A stretch of 64,000 nt of DNA, taken from Phragmites australis. Its lineage: Eukaryota; Streptophyta; Magnoliopsida; Poales; Poaceae. The stretch's first letter is position 1; every line of letters begins with the position of its first letter. Below, piece after piece: positions 1 to 11,397 of this stretch. The stretch covers positions 28,674,501-28,738,500 of the forward strand of contig NC_084923.1 in assembly GCF_958298935.1 (NCBI RefSeq), given 5' to 3'. Both the position numbers and the translations under genes were made by a program. Under the pieces are notes generated by a model, which made no database searches, was not told the DNA's origin, and saw only the letters and a list, made by a program, of their open reading frames with translations.

Positions 1-78
1 GTCAATTGTGATGGTGGGAATCATAGTTGAGGATGATCAGTCATAGTGGTGGGAACTATGATTGAGGGTTCAACCTTA

Positions 79-290
79 GACCATCTCCAACAGCTACCTC
101 AAATATTCATCCTTAAAATACTATTACAGCATCCCCTATCACTATTACAGCATCCCCTATCCCTAACACTGTAGCAGTATTGTATCACTGGATACAGACT
201 CTGTTGGAGACGAATTTCCAGTACTGCAGTACACCGTAAAGTACTGTAGCACTGGAATCCTCAAATTTGGAGACTCCGTTGGAGATGGCC
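79..290. mobile_element. Tourist-like MITE (PIF/Harbinger type)
   Basis: A 212 bp element flanked by TTA on both sides (76-78 and 291-293). Its ends are inverted repeats of about 26 bp: the right end read in reverse starts GGCCATCTCCAAC, and the left end differs from it at only a few positions. It has no coding capacity. The TTA duplication and the short terminal inverted repeats are the known hallmarks of Tourist MITEs, which depend on PIF/Harbinger transposases encoded elsewhere. A 23 bp direct repeat (around 118-160, containing ACTATTACAGCATCCCCTAT) lies inside it. Confidence 0.85.
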
Positions 291-293
291 TTA

Positions 294-2183
294 GTGGATG
301 GAACTTTGGTTGAGGTGTTGGTTAGTTGGTTTAGTCAAGATGGATCTTAATGTGGTTTGTTATTCACTTAATTATTATTGTTTTTCAAATGTTTTTACTT
401 AAATGCTGATTTATGCAAAAGAGCCATATTAGCCTTATTATTGTCAAAAGCCTTCATATGCATACTATTTCCTTCACAACTTGCTGAGTACGACAAGTGC
501 TCACTCTTACTATCACCAAACACTCAGTTGGAGAAGGTTTCGAGGAGTACACTGAAGGTGGATCGTTCTAAGATGCTTTCTACGTCGATGATGCCTGTGG
601 AAGAGTAATAATAGTTCGTTTAACTCTGCTGCAGTTTATTTGGTTCTTCGACCCTTGAAGGTCACTTTTGTAAGACGGTTAATTCATTTAAGTAAGGATA
701 TTGCAATGATTATCATCAATGAAGTCACTATATGTTGGAATTGTTTCCTGCGCTCAGCACATAAGAGAGATTTGGTTTGTTCCTTGAACCGGTCTCGACA
801 TGTGATGATCTTGAGATAATGGTCATGCTCATCGGGGATGAGTGTGATAAGGAAGGGTTGATGTGATCCCTTCACGTTGATCACCGGTTTAAGGTTACTC
901 ATTAAGTTATAGGTAGGATTTGGGGAATTAGGGTCACATCAGTTGAGTCATTTAAGTCTTTATAATTAGGTGCTTACACATAGAGATGATTAAATTGCGT
1001 TTAAGCAAATGTGTTAGCTTATGACTTAGTTTCCTTGCCATAATCAAATGCATTATCCTTTGACTAGGGAATATATATCCCATATGTGTATGTCTTTCGA
1101 GTAGTTTCATACTCACGGTTTTATTGTTGAGTTTTTGTTGCAGGTGAGGATGAACCGGTGTTTGGCTACTTTTATCTTGCCGATGTCCACTATGGACAAG
1201 AGTAAAGCCAAGCAATGCGAGACTAACCTCAGTGATGCTTAAGGGCAAAAACATCACTGACCTCTTTTGTTATTTGGTTGTACATTTTTCCGTTGCGTAT
1301 AAGATGAACAATGTACTATAGATGAACATGTTTTAATATAGCTTCTAGTCCTAGTTTCGGTCAAGTTTGTAGACAACTTGGCACTGTCCCTTTTACTCTG
1401 ATAATTTATGTTGAACTGTGTTGTAATATAACTTGCACTTGTTGTACATTATTGTGATGAACGTGTTGTAAAGATACATGTGGGATCCTGACAGGCATGT
1501 ACCGAGAATAATGGAATTGCACTTGTTTTAATCAAACGGTTGTGGCAATGGGTAGTTTAGATTTGGGTTAGCACATGGCATGTCGGATATCGAGTGTGTG
1601 CTAGCTCTCATCTTTATAGCCGATCGGCACATTCGATTAAGCCAAATGTGATTTGGACGCCTCTCACAAGTATAGCACCCTATATATGGGGAAGCCAACC
1701 ACCTCCTAACTCTGAACGTGAGAAGGTTAACTTATCCCTTACATATGAATTCTAATCAAATCCGGTACTAGAATGACCAGAAGGACAACACCCTCCTCTA
1801 TCGCCGACATCACCACAATCATCACCGGCAACGAGCACGACTACGCCGACACTCTACGGTTTTCTCCATCGAAGTACAGAACCTGTCATGGCTCTACCTT
1901 GATGATCCATGAAGACACTCAACTAATGGCTTCTTCGAATCAAGGTTAGCTTATGTTGTTTATGTAATTCCATAGCTTAATCATGGTGCTTAGTGACTAG
2001 GTTAAGGATAAATGCCTAATTCACGTGTTTAAGCTAGTCATCTATCACCGCACAACCTTTGAACTTAAAACTCAACTTGTAGGAGGAGAAACAAAAAAAG
2101 CAAATTTTGTTACGGGTGAATAGTTTGGGCGAGTAAAACCAGACTAAATTTTGTTAGGGGGTCAAGCGGGCAAAGTGAATTAT
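294..2183. other. Unresolved non-coding stretch, possible old LTR
   Basis: I see no convincing gene here; the open frames are short and show no motifs. A TATA-like run (CTATATATGG, about 1680) is followed by CA-rich, codon-like sequence and a short TC-rich tract near 1780-1950. This resembles the R/U5 part of a grass LTR, but I could not find a second copy or define the ends. The call of a retrotransposon remnant is only a guess from composition. Confidence 0.25.
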
Positions 2184-2409
2184 TCAAGGTAATAATATAG
2201 ACTTTTTCCTAAACTTAAATATAGCACTAAAGTTAGTAGGGCCAACGCTGTCAAATGGAACCATGATGGATACCCTCCCAGACACCTCCCGCGCACTTTT
2301 AGCTATAGCTTTTTTCTTCGGCGATGGCACTGCAAGCCTGGCCGAATGTGATTGTGAATCATTGATAACTTCTATGTCGGCTAACACACGCTTACAGGTT
2401 AGTACTTCT

Positions 2410-3173
2410 TTAGGCACCAACTTTTCTACGTGCCATCCCGTATGAAGCCGGGACGCAGCCACGGGTCACACAGAACAACTGGAGACCGATGAAGAGTAAG
2501 ATCAAAATCACGGCAACGCACCCGAGGAACTCGTTTGAGCCAAGGACGTGCGCTTTCATGAATTTCCTGATCGTCACCTTCCAACAGCTGTTGTAATGCT
2601 TGTTCGGGTCATCAATCACCTTATCCAACGCTGGCACCCTCGTCAGCCTCACCGATCTTGTCATGTCGTTCCACAGCTGGGCCACTTCTGGGTCGCTCTT
2701 GAGATGGTTCAAAATGATGCTGTACTCCCTCAGTAGCCGCGCATCCTCCTTAGTGTCGATGATCCCGTTCATCAACTCGATGTACCGAGCAAAGATCAGT
2801 GCACCGGAACCTACTGATGCCTCATACGCAACAATGTTTTGCAGCACAATCTCACTGTTGATGTCGATGCTGATCAGCGATAGGTGTGGCGTCCCAGTTG
2901 TTGAGGAGAAATCGATCAAGGAGATGTCACCGACCATTGGACAGAAGTGAAGACTAGCGTAAGCAAGCTTAGAACAAAAGGCACTGCAATCTCTTCAAGC
3001 AAAGGTGACACGTTCTTGTTCTGAACATCTGGTGCACCACTTTGTTCTGATCGAGAATCCATTGGTGGATTTTTAGACTCCATCTTAGAATGAGTCTTCT
3101 GCTTCAGCTTTTGAGGGTATAATAATCCAGAATTAGAAGTTGTAACGAAGAGACCCTTCACACTTATCACCAA
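2410..3173 (-). pseudogene. DUF247 (UPF0481) protein remnant
   Basis: Reading the minus strand, a 175-residue frame (2937 to 2410) resembles the C-terminal third of the plant DUF247 family. It has a conserved core with an N-I-V-A-Y-E motif, then a YIELMNGIIDT-type segment and an LLREYSIILNHLKSD-type segment. It ends with one hydrophobic helix (around CVAVILILLFIGLQLF), like the C-terminal membrane anchor usual in this family. Full members have about 400-550 residues. Upstream, the frame stays open only to a TGA at 2995-2997. The continuation towards the N terminus lies in another frame (to 3173), so a frameshift sits near 2970-2985. The N-terminal half is missing. Function of the family is mostly unknown; some grass members are linked to self-incompatibility. 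This copy looks dead. Confidence 0.65.
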
Positions 3174-3815
3174 GTTTGAAACAGTTAAAACCTTACAAAT
3201 TGCATTGAAGTACTAAGGTCTGTAGAAGTTCTTTGTGTCACAACTAATTCTTAACTTAGACGTCATGATTCCTAGCCCTTAGAGCTGAACACCTAATTAA
3301 TTGCAAAAAAGGTGCACTAACACAATCTAGAAGATGCCATTAAGCTTGAAGATCACTGGGGGCAGAGTAACGATAGGGTTCAGTACTAGCTTGGTGTTGC
3401 GCGTGTGATGACCGTCAATGAAGATGATGAGGTTGATGAAGCGGCAATAGTCTTCGCTCCGTCGTCAGTGCCTCTTTAGATCGGTTAGGGTTTTGGGTGT
3501 CGAGGTGAGGCAAAAGTCATGGGAATGTTGGTCCTGTGAGGTGCTAGCTCCATCTTTTTATGTGGAACTACATAGAACGGGACCGCAACTATAGGTTTGT
3601 TGTGCCTCCATCCATAGCACATGGATGAGGGCCATGCCTCCTTAAGTCTAGGTTTTTCAGCTAGCCAAGATCGCACCAGCATTCTCCTCTTTGATCATAA
3701 GGCTAACATAATAAGCCCACTCTCAACAAAACATCATGCTAAGGTGATGTGTTCAATGGCCAATGAAATGACACTGTAAACCCAAGACCTATAGTGCACT
3801 ATTCTATCTTGATAT
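3174..3815. other. No gene seen
   Basis: Only short, motif-free frames occur on both strands. Nothing supports a promoter or exon that would complete the DUF247 remnant downstream of it. Confidence 0.4.
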
Positions 3816-3820
3816 GTGGA

Positions 3821-4140
3821 GGGATCGGTGACGTCCTAAAAGGGGGGTGAATTAGGATACTTAACTACACAAGATAAATCTATATCAATTTCTATCTAAA
3901 TATGCTATAGGTTTATCTACTGAGTCTACTCTACTAATCAAAAGAGCTCGCAACCTATTGAGGAAGGTAAATTGCAAGAAAGTAATGCAAAAAAGTAAAT
4001 AAGGTAGAGAGTGCAAACTCGGCACAAAGGATTTTTATCTCATGATATCGATGGCAATACCACCCCTAGTCCACGTAGGAGCTCCACAAAGGATATGCTC
4101 CCGGTCGGTACCCGATCATGGCTCTTGAGCCACCAAGTCA
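3821..4140. mobile_element. Retrotransposon untranslated-region fragment
   Basis: The stretch starts with a TGACGTCCTAAAAGGGGGG-like motif and later contains a block around 4060-4140 (AGGAGCTCCACAAAGGATAT, then a CCCGGTCGGTACCCGATCATG-like run). I recognise this wording as common dispersed sequence near LTRs of grass retrotransposons. No coding domain is present and the borders are unclear. Confidence 0.35.
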
Positions 4141-4149
4141 CTTCCAACC

Positions 4150-4857
4150 ACTACCCCCACGCCTGCTGTCAATCCCTACCACTGCCTGGCAGGGAGGCAT
4201 GGGGACATTTAATGCGACGGGTCCCATCGCGCGTCATGCAGCTTGCCTCGGGATAACGTCGCAGGGCTCGAGGCATATCGCCTGCCGCTCTACTGTGTCA
4301 GGCTCGCTCTGGCCAGGCGGGCACGCAGGGTTGCTCGGTGACTGCCCGGTGGGCCCTCCCCGCAGCACCCGCTGAAAAGCGGGATGATAATGACAGGACC
4401 GGATGGGGGCGTGTTTTCAACCTCCCTCCCCCCGTAACATCAAGCTGCAGGCCATGATGGTTGTTTTTCCATTTATGGCGCCTTGGAACTCGCGCTCTCC
4501 TTTCTGAGCACGCTAGGCCACCCCGACGGGGTATAAGAGGGAGCTTGAGGTCGACGGAGGAAAAAAAGGCTCTGGAAGACAGAGGTTCAAGAAGGCCAAC
4601 AGACGAAGAACAAGACACACGAAGCTCTAAGACTTAGATAAAAACCCTTGTAACACAAGAGATCCACAGAGAGGTATTCCCAGAGCATTTATAGCACACA
4701 CACAGGAGTAGGGTATTACACTCTGTTCTGCCTGAACCTATCTAAAATTCCCTCAACATTTATTTCCACTAGCATCCGATCATCCATCCCACCTGCATCC
4801 ATTTACTCTAATTTATTTCACGTACGAGGTAGATTCAGAATCATCCCCCCCCCCCCC
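4150..4857 (+). mobile_element. Probable Gypsy LTR remnant
   Basis: The segment has the layout of a grass Gypsy LTR on the plus strand: a TATA box (GTATAAGAGG at 4531-4540), a transcribed leader, then the motif AGGAGTAGGGTATTACACTC (about 4705) that typically precedes the end of such LTRs. It ends near a run of 13 C (4845-4857). I could not define a target duplication or a partner LTR, so the exact ends are approximate. Confidence 0.45.
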
Positions 4858-5922
4858 GGCGAATCTCAAAGTGGGTCCCTCCGGATCCCTGCTTGTGGAG
4901 TTCATCCTCCGACAGATGAGGTGGTGGGTGATGCGACAGCTGAGGTGGCAGCTGACAGTGTTCGGGGAGAGGCTGAAGCGTTAACCCCTTCATTAAATTG
5001 TACGCATCAGATCGGAGATCTATTGTCTACATCGGCAGATCATCGAACTAATATGCACTTCTAATCTAGGTTGTGAAAGTACGATCAGACGACTGAGATT
5101 ACCTGGCTCCTCTCCTTTCTTTTACCCGGCAAACAGGATGGTGGCGCTCCCGAGCTCACGACAGTGCACGATTAGAGTCTTGCCAAAATCACGCTGCATG
5201 ACTAGTTCTGCTTTGGCGAGCGATGAAACTTGGATACAGAGAGCTAGTGTACTCGCCTGGAGGAAGTGTGGACATCGGTGATGCCTCGGTGAAGCTAGCG
5301 ACAAGCAACAACAATCTCTTCTCTCGGAGCTTCGAAATCCCGGTCTTCTACTGCCGATCTCGACTCGAGGCTTTTGGGGAAAGCTTTGGTATTGCTCAGG
5401 GAGGATCCTTGGCCACATATTTATGACCATTCGAGCTTGACCTTTCCATTTAGATCAGCTTGGTAGGAGATAAGCTTGGCAAAAGAACACGTATTGTTGT
5501 GGAACCTATCTAGTAAGCTTCTAGAGGCTTTTGCGTGCAAATTCATCTGAATTGGCTCGGATTGAGTTCATTATCAATTTAACCGCAACTCCTAACTCAT
5601 GTTCGGCTCAGGATCAATTAGATTCCATCTAGTCTTTGGCTTCTACAGGGTTTGGCAGTCTCATTTCATCAATCTCAGTTCAAAGTTCTTCTTGTATACG
5701 GTAGCATTGGTGTGGAGCTCTGTTACTGGCTTCGTGTCAGACTAGAAATAGAGGGAGGCGACAGGAGGTAGACGACAATGCCCTGGGCTCCAACACCTCG
5801 GGTTGGATTGGACCGGAAGGAGAAATAGAGCGAGGCCGAGAGAGAGAGAGAAGAGAAGGGGGGGAGAGAGAAGTCGGTCGGGCCGGTTTCGCCGAGAAGG
5901 CTGAGAGGGAGAGGATGAAAAG
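4858..5922. other. No gene seen; GA-rich tract near the end
   Basis: No recognisable protein is encoded on either strand. A purine-rich low-complexity tract occupies about 5815-5875 and explains the proline/serine-rich open frames on the minus strand. This is probably decayed retrotransposon sequence, but I could not assign it. Confidence 0.3.
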
Positions 5923-6597
5923 TGTTGGTGATACGCCCTAGAGGCAATCATAGATATTATTTTATCACACCTACGTTTATGAAAATATGTTATTCAGTTC
6001 CTTGAATAATTATTATTTGCATTAATTGGCAAGTATCTGACTTGTTTGTGAAGCTCTTTGTTTTATTGTGATGTTAACAATTTGTATCAACTAAAGAAAT
6101 AGTAGGAATCCCCAAAATGCAACTTGAGATTTTTGTGCATTAGCATCACTCATGTTTTCTTAGGTCTATTCTGGATGTACAATGCAATTTCATCCCTAAT
6201 TTTATATCATTATGTGGGACCATAATGATTCATAGACAAGCACATGCATTGATCTAGCACATGCATTGATTGATGATCATGTTTCATAGATCATAGATAT
6301 ATAGATATATAGATATCAAATCAATAATGTGGACACATGTTAGAGAACATAGTGTTGGATAGACCCACCTTGAGATACTGCTAGGATTATTATATGATGT
6401 GCCATCAGTTATAATCTCAAATGGCGTACTTGCATAATCCTTAGATCTGAGATCATCGTTGATTCCTGGAATGTATCACACTTAAGGGATGTCAAACGCT
6501 ACTCCATGACTAGGTAGTTATAAAGATAACTTCTGGGTTTGCCATGAAACATGTCATGATATGTGAGCGATGAAGATGAAATTTGCACCTCTTATAT
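5923..6597 (+). mobile_element. Truncated Angela/BARE-like Copia LTR (third copy)
   Basis: It starts TGTTGGTGATACGCCCTAG, the classic start of the Angela/BARE LTR family, and stays alignable by eye with the two LTRs of the element at 54753-63211. Shared landmarks include GAGGCAATCATA, GGATAGACCCACCTTGAGAT and GAGATCATCGTTGATTCC-like blocks. Homology stops near 6597, about 40 percent into the LTR, where Gypsy integrase sequence begins on the opposite strand. It is therefore an LTR fragment and not a complete solo LTR. Confidence 0.75.
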
Positions 6598-6599
6598 GT

Positions 6600-7090
6600 T
6601 ACGATTGTGAAGAGCACATGCTCACAACATATCCTCGAGTATCTGATTTACTCTTTCTATATGTCCATTTGTCTGTAGGTGATATGCTAAGCTAAAGTTC
6701 AACTTCGTATAGATAGATTCATGTAGGTTCTGCCAAAAACCTTGAAGTAAATTGGGTACCTCTATCTGACACTATTCTCTTCAGAACTCTATGTAGGCAT
6801 AGAATCCTTGATATGTATAGATGTGTCAACTTAGTGAATGTAGGCATACAATCCATTATAAGTAGTCTTCACCGGAATGAAGTGTGCTACCTTAGTGAGG
6901 TGAGCCATGATAACCCATATGGAATCATAGCCCGATTGGGTATGTGGTAAACCAATTTCTTCCAATTTCCATTCAGGTATCTTCGAAGTCAGAAGCAAAC
7001 TGGTTAGTTTATGATGTTCTACTTTCACACACTGCCATATGTCACACACTACCACATACTTAGCAATTTCTTGTCATACCAGGAGGAACC
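6600..7090 (-). pseudogene. Ty3/Gypsy integrase fragment (chromovirus-like)
   Basis: On the minus strand the order of motifs is that of a Gypsy integrase: a CDIWQCVK-type end of the zinc-binding part, IPEWK, then a QSGYDSIWVI-L-TKVAHFIPVKTTY block (first core strand), then (VSDRGTQFTSRF) carrying the second catalytic Asp, and a NGHIERVNQ-type block with the catalytic Glu. The frame changes and stops between these blocks, and nothing of RT or RNase H is attached. It is an orphan piece jammed between two LTR fragments of other elements. Confidence 0.75.
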
Positions 7091-7185
7091 ATGATGCTTG
7101 TCAGGCCAGGTATTAGGCAGAGATGGTCAAAACGACAGGTGAGCAATTTCTTGCGTGATGAGAACATCACTCATTCGAATACAAA

Positions 7186-7987
7186 CAAGGTGAACTCGTG
7201 CCTCACTATTCATGCTCTTAGTAAAGAATAGGATACTACTAACTTTTGATGTTATTTTATTTCTTAGAAACATGAGAGAAGCACCACAACTTTGTCTGGA
7301 TGTCATCACTCGAGGGCCAAGCCTACTCAGACTTGAAGTTGAGCTCTAGTAGAACCCCAAAACCTACTTGAGTCTCACAACATCACGTTAGTAAAATGGG
7401 CGTACCATTCACATACAAAGTCCAATTGAGGCGATCTTGGAGTTGCTGGAAAGCTTATGATGAGACCTTTTGAATGGATCTAGTTTCACGCTTAGATTCC
7501 GTATAGTTTAATCAGAGTCATTAAAATAAGGTGATGCATCACCGTTGTGGCCTTGTCGAGTCTTGTAAGCGTATCGGGGTTGGAGTCAAGTTTGTGTTTG
7601 CCAATATCTACAGCCGCACAATCCTAGGCCGACCTAATCATGTCCCCCATATATATGTGTAGTAGCTATCATAGTTTAGGCTCGGGTTTTGCTTAGATTA
7701 TTCTATGTTAGGCAGTTTCACTCTTTGTTCGGTTTGTGGAACCCCAACTCGAGGACTTCAATGATGATTAGCAATATTCAAATTGCATCTACCTATTTTT
7801 TCTTGTTTTCTTGATTCTCTTGTAGGAAAAGACTTCTTAGGAAGGTCAACCGTGTCTTGGCACGGTTGATAACCATACAGTAGTGGTGTAGTGGTTGCGA
7901 GGTTTTTTTATCTACCCTGGTCAGAGCCTTTAGATCATCAATATCGAAACTCCACCAACTGACTTATCATATTACCTTTAGAAGATT
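7186..7987 (+). mobile_element. Gypsy LTR family fragment, copy A
   Basis: This is a decayed copy of the same unit seen on the opposite strand at 43436-44290. It begins with remains of the end of an internal coding frame (VNS then a degenerate tail) and runs into LTR sequence: a TATA-like CCATATATATG near 7649, the landmark TTGTTCGGTTTGTGGAACC, the landmark GTAGTGGTGTAGTGGTTGCG, and an end motif TTACCTTTAGAAGATTGGGCA. It faces copy B head to head, giving an inverted repeat. Confidence 0.65.
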
Positions 7988-8002
7988 GGGCATGCTCACG
8001 AA

Positions 8003-8333
8003 AATAATATGATAGGTCGATTGGTGGAGTTTACGTTGATGATCCAAAGGCTCCGACCATAACGAATCGAAAACCCTCGCAACCACTATACCACTACTCT
8101 GTGGTTATCAACTGTGCCAAAACACAGTTGACCTCGCTAAGAAGCCTTTTCCTGCAAATGAATTGAGAACACAAGTAAGAACATGTATATGCAGTCTGAA
8201 TATTGCTCATTACCAATGAAGTACTCAAGTTGGGGTTCCACAAACTGAACAAGCGGCAAAACTGTCTAAAATAGAATAATTTAAGGAAAACCCAAGCCTA
8301 AACTATGATGGGGACGTGAGGAGGTCGACCTAC
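8003..8333 (-). mobile_element. Gypsy LTR family fragment, copy B (inverted to A)
   Basis: Read on the minus strand, this is the last ~330 bp of the same LTR family as copies A and C. It shares GGTTCCACAAACTG, CACAAGTAAGAACA and CGATTGGTGGAG blocks (given here as plus-strand text). It stops at about 8333, just short of the TATA region, where Tat-type Gypsy sequence begins. With copy A it forms an imperfect hairpin with arms of roughly 270-300 bp and a ~30 bp spacer. Confidence 0.65.
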
Positions 8334-8649
8334 TGTCAAGCCCGAAAATACCGCCTCGCAAGCAAGATCCTCTTACACTCTTCCCCTGCCAGCAAAAAGG
8401 GGCTTCGAAGAGAATAACGGCTCTAGAGGCGATAAGGGATGGCTGCGACAGTGTCGAGGCATCCTCAACATCAACCCAGGCCGAGGGCTTCGAACTCACC
8501 CCATCCTAGGCGCCACAGCCGGGGGTACCCTCGAGCCTTCCCAACGTGAGACCACGCCCTGGGGCCGGACACGGATATAGCAATGAAGACTGCCGGACTC
8601 TCACAACCTTCCGAGAGGAATACCTCACGAGGCAGGCTGCTTACACAAT

Positions 8650-9385
8650 GGCTGAGAGGGATGACGGTAAGAGGCCCGAAGATCGAAGACCAACAGCAGC
8701 TCGCTAGGTTGATTACCTAGCCTTGCAAAACCCTTCCCAGCTGGCCCTACCGCCTCCACCTCCACCACCCGTGGATCAGTACATTCCTGAAGGAAGCAGA
8801 GCCAGGCTGGTGGTGCTCTCCATAACTGGGGGAGGAAGCTCCAGCGGCTCCTCTAAACCACAACGGTAAGACTACACACGGGGGGTAAACCACATTGGGA
8901 CAACCAGCATTCATCGCCAGACCCCTGGATGGGCCAACGCCCCCGTAACATTCACTTCCGATGACTAAGGCATCAGAGTGAAGTTTCCCCACTCCGAAGC
9001 CTTGGTCATCTCAGTCAACATTTCTGAAGTTGAGGTCCGGAGGGTACTAGTCGATGGAGGCAATTCGACATACCTCCTCTTTGTACACACCTTCAACCAA
9101 CTCCGTATCCCGCGGAGCAGTTTTTCCCTGGCCCATAGGCCATTGCAAGGATTCAACAGGGCCCCGCTCGATGCCTTAGATCAAATAGAGCTCCCGTTCA
9201 TCTTCAGCGAAGGCCCCACTACGTGGACCGAAGTTATAACCTTCGACGTCGTGGATGTACCTTATGCTAACAACACCATCCTTGGCCGAGGGACTTTAAA
9301 CAAATTCAGAGTTGTTCCCCACCACAACTACCTCTGCCTAAAGGTGCTCGAACCTCAGGGGCTAATCTCCATCAACAGCGACTAG
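8650..9385 (+). pseudogene. Tat-type Gypsy gag C-terminus and aspartic protease
   Basis: The frame runs from a charged/proline-rich gag tail, broken by stops, into an open 135-residue segment (8978-9385) that is the retropepsin. It shows an EALVISVNI opening, a VLVDGGNSTYLL active-site block and a YANNTILGRGTLNKFR block (the conserved ILGR motif). The active site reads D-G-G-N where this lineage normally has D-G-G-S or D-T-G-S. Stops in the gag tail, for example in the RPTAAR-stop-VDYL region, show that this copy cannot make a Gag-Pol product. Confidence 0.75.
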
Positions 9386-9599
9386 GACTTGGCAAGATGC
9401 ATTGAGTACAGGCACCCCGCCTCTCTCAATGGACGCCACATCCATAACGTGGCCCCAGAGAGCTTCAAAGCCCCCCTTCAGCATACCCAAGACACCATGG
9501 ACCTCCAAAGCCACTACCAGAGGGGGAAGTTAAATCCATTCTCGCATGTTTGGACCAACCCGACCGAACCTTCCAAATTGGGGCAGACCTCAGTCTGGA

Positions 9600-11390
9600 G
9601 CAGGAAGCCCAGCTCCTAACCACCCTACGGGACAACCTAGATGTCTTTGAATGGTCCATATAGGACCTCCCTAGGGTCGACCGCTGCATCATTGAGCATG
9701 CCCTCTGAGTTGACCTGAAGGCTAGGCTAGTGTGTCAAGGGCTCTGCAAACCCTCCCCCGAGCGGCCGGAAGCTGCAAAGGATGAGGTCTAGAAGCTGCT
9801 GAAAACCAGCATCATCCGAGAGGTTATACACTCCGAGTGGCTCTCAAACCCCATCCTAGTCAAGAAACATTGGCGCATGTGCATAGATTTCACCTCACTT
9901 AACAAAGCCTACCCCCTAGATCTGTACCCCTTTCCTCGCATCGACCAGTTAGTAGATTCTATTGCCGACTGCGATTTGCTAAGCTTCCTAGATGCATACT
10001 CCAGATACCACTAGGTGTGGATGGCTATGGAGGATTAGAGAAAAACTAGCTTCATCACCCCTTTTGGGGTATACTGCTTGGTTCAGATGCCCTTTTGCCT
10101 CCGAAACGCTGGAGCTATCTTTTACTGCTTAGTACATAAGATTCTGGTGCAGTAATTAGGCCGTAACGTCGAGGCCAACGTCGACGACAATGTCATAAAA
10201 AAGCAAGCTCAAGGCCAACCACGTCGTTGACCTCAAAGAAACATTTGACAGCCTCTGGGTTGTGGGCGTACGGCTCAATCCTGAGAAGTGCGCGTTTGGT
10301 GCCAAGGCTAGCAGACTATTGGGATACCTCGTCTCCCGGAGGAGCATCGAGGCCAACCCTAGCAAGATCCATGCTATCACGGAAATGTCACCCCCACCCG
10401 CCAACACGAAGGAAGTCTAGCACCTGGCCAGGCACCTCGCAACCTTAGCCGTTTTCTTGCCAAATCTGCTGAGCACAACCTTCCATTTGTTAAAATGCTA
10501 AGGGGCACCAAGCCTTTCAGGTGGACCCCAGGGTGCCAAGCCGCCTTCGAGGCCCTCAAAGCTCACCTTTCTGACCTCAAGATGCTCGTGATACCCCTTC
10601 CCGGTGAAGTGCTCCTTTTGTAGTTATCTGCTTCAACCTCCGTCGTCATTGCTGCGCTGATATGGGAGGGGGACAGCGGAGGTTGGTCTATACAGCGAGC
10701 CATATACTACGTATCTAAGAAAACAGCAAGCCATATACTACGTATCAAAGACCCTGGAGGGGGCCAAGACACGCTACACCAAGCTTGGAAAGATGGCATA
10801 TGCCCTCCTAATGGCCCCACGAAAGCTTCGGCACTACTTGCCCATGATATCACTATTCCAACCTCATACCCGCTTGGTGGCATGTTTCGTAATCGAGAGA
10901 CAACCAGATGCATCAGCAAGTGGACTATCGAACTAGCCCCCTTCACTGTAAAATTTGTGGCCCAGACGGCCATCAAGTCACAGATATTGGTCAACTTTAT
11001 CGTCGAATAGACGTCAGCACCCACCGGACCTCCCACACCCCATCCTCAAGATGTGTTGATAGTATACACCGACGGAGCGTATGGCTCCATTGGTACAGGG
11101 GCCGGGGCTGTCCTCGTCTCCCCTATGGGCCAGCAGGCCAAGTTCGCTGCCCAGTTAGAGTTCAAGATAACCAACAACATTGTTGAATACGAAGCCATCC
11201 TCTTGGGTTCTCTGCATGGCTCGTGCCTTGGGAGCCACCAGAATCATCATCAAGACCAACTATCAGGTCGTCGTGGGGCACGTAGACAAGAGCTTCCAGG
11301 CTCGGTATCCAGACCAGGCAAGATACTCGAGGCCATCCGTAAGGTCGAAAGGTTGTTTCGTGGTATAACAGTACAAAGCATACAATAAAC
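9600..11390 (+). pseudogene. Tat-type Gypsy reverse transcriptase and RNase H
   Basis: From about 9630 the plus strand encodes RT blocks in order: a WRMCIDFTSLNKAYP block, FPRIDQLVDS, LLSFLDAYS (first catalytic Asp), ITPFGVYCLVQMPF, and a catalytic strand reading NVDDNVIKK where YVDD is expected, so the Tyr is replaced by Asn. The connection domain follows (FRWTPGCQAAFEALK), and then RNase H with a YTDGAYG block (11057-, catalytic Asp) and an NNIVEYEAI block (catalytic Glu). Several stop codons and frameshifts interrupt it, for example after SRYH, after MED and at 10160-10210. A 30-base direct repeat near 10710-10745 (AGCCATATACTACGTATC twice) is a local duplication. Confidence 0.8.
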
Positions 11391-11397
11391 AAACAAC

